Below are positions 29,699 to 29,903 of a stretch of DNA of 29,903 nucleotides, piece after piece (position 1 is the first letter of the stretch; the number at the start of each line of letters is the position of its first letter). The position numbers and the translations under genes were made by a program. The stretch covers positions 1-29,903 of the forward strand of contig CBDUVQ010000002.1 in NCBI GenBank assembly GCA_965370715.1. The letters run 5' to 3'. Below the pieces are notes generated by a model, which saw only the letters and a program-made list of their open reading frames with translations, searched no databases and was not told where the DNA came from. The stretch is from JAFCBV01 sp965370715. Lineage in GTDB: Archaea; EX4484-52; B79-G9.

Positions 29699-29903
29699 AT
29701 GACAAACTTAAGTAGAGATGTACTTAAAAAAGAGATTTCTGAAAACAAGCTTGTTGGCGGTGTTGAAAGCCTTGACAAGCAACTGACTGCAAACGGAATT
29801 GATGTGCGCCTTGCCGCGATAATAGAGGTTGTTGAAAGCGGGACACTTGCTGTTGAAAAAGCGCGCTGCAAACCCCCTGTGCTGGGTCAGGCGTGGGTTA
29901 TGT
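29699..29903 (+). CDS. dCTP deaminase/dUTPase-family protein (partial)
   Basis: 68 residues up to the window edge, from an ATG at 29699 that has GGTGAT 3 nt upstream. The sequence LSRDVLKKEISENKLVGGVES followed by QLTANGIDVRLAAIIEV has the NGID(V/L)RL pattern of archaeal Dcd/Dut proteins, which deaminate dCTP and/or hydrolyse dUTP. The catalytic residues lie beyond the edge, so deaminase and dUTPase cannot be separated. Confidence 0.72.
   Translation, partial: MTNLSRDVLKKEISENKLVGGVESLDKQLTANGIDVRLAAIIEVVESGTLAVEKARCKPPVLGQAWVM

Noticed and set aside
1..29903. CRISPR array, insertion sequence or prophage
   Set aside because: No regularly spaced identical repeats, transposase, integrase or terminal repeats with target duplication were seen.

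Overview
This window is archaeal chromosome. The information-processing genes are archaeal or eukaryote-like: archaeal TyrRS and SerRS, type IA topoisomerase with C-terminal zinc fingers, RadA and RadB, a two-AAA CDC48/VAT, a 70-residue histone, RPA, archaeal DnaG, Hjc, archaeosine tRNA-guanine transglycosylase and a PGF-CTERM sorting signal. Many start codons lie about 25 nt downstream of a TATA box (leaderless mRNAs). Others have a GGTGAT/GAGG ribosome site. I cannot name the species. Small leaderless genes and compact spacing would fit a DPANN-type or euryarchaeal lineage, but this is inference.

Layout. 1-4120: rtcA (partial), tyrS, an unidentified coiled-coil/winged-helix protein and serS, forming two divergent pairs that each share one central TATA element. 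4120-6340: an AT-rich, gene-poor region holding a candidate structured RNA (about 4202-4580), a PadR regulator, a GNAT acetyltransferase, a 40-residue PGF-CTERM microprotein, a second structured stretch and four copies of an operator-like dyad (half-site, 9-nt spacer, half-site). 6340-15350: DNA maintenance: topA, radB, cdc48, histone, rpa, radA, a PRC-barrel protein and an AAA+ ATPase with a C-terminal winged helix. 15418-19416: RNA processing and modification: thpR, a membrane-anchored OB-fold protein, tgtA and a radical-SAM protein that appears to be a RaSEA-ArcS fusion. 19451-25759: five peptidase-type genes (M24, TldE/PmbA, TldD, M29, M20). 25790-29903: dnaG, a DUF167 protein, about 430 bp of non-coding sequence with a pseudoknot-capable structure, an AbrB-PhoU regulator, about 540 bp with only tiny ORFs, hjc, and a partial dCTP deaminase/dUTPase-family gene.

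How the genes connect. TgtA inserts preQ0 into tRNA. The divergent RaSEA-ArcS fusion could carry out both later steps to archaeosine, so two adjacent genes may hold the whole tRNA-level pathway. RPA and RadA are adjacent and cotranscribed in appearance, with RadB, histone and CDC48 just upstream and Hjc elsewhere in the window. TldD and TldE overlap by an ATGA and should form one heteromeric protease.

The strongest leads are the RaSEA-ArcS fusion, the repeated dyad family at 4.6-6.3 kb, the recurring 50-bp bidirectional leaderless promoters, the stand-alone PGF-CTERM microprotein and two or three uncharacterised structured RNA candidates. No CRISPR array, insertion sequence or tRNA/rRNA gene was seen.
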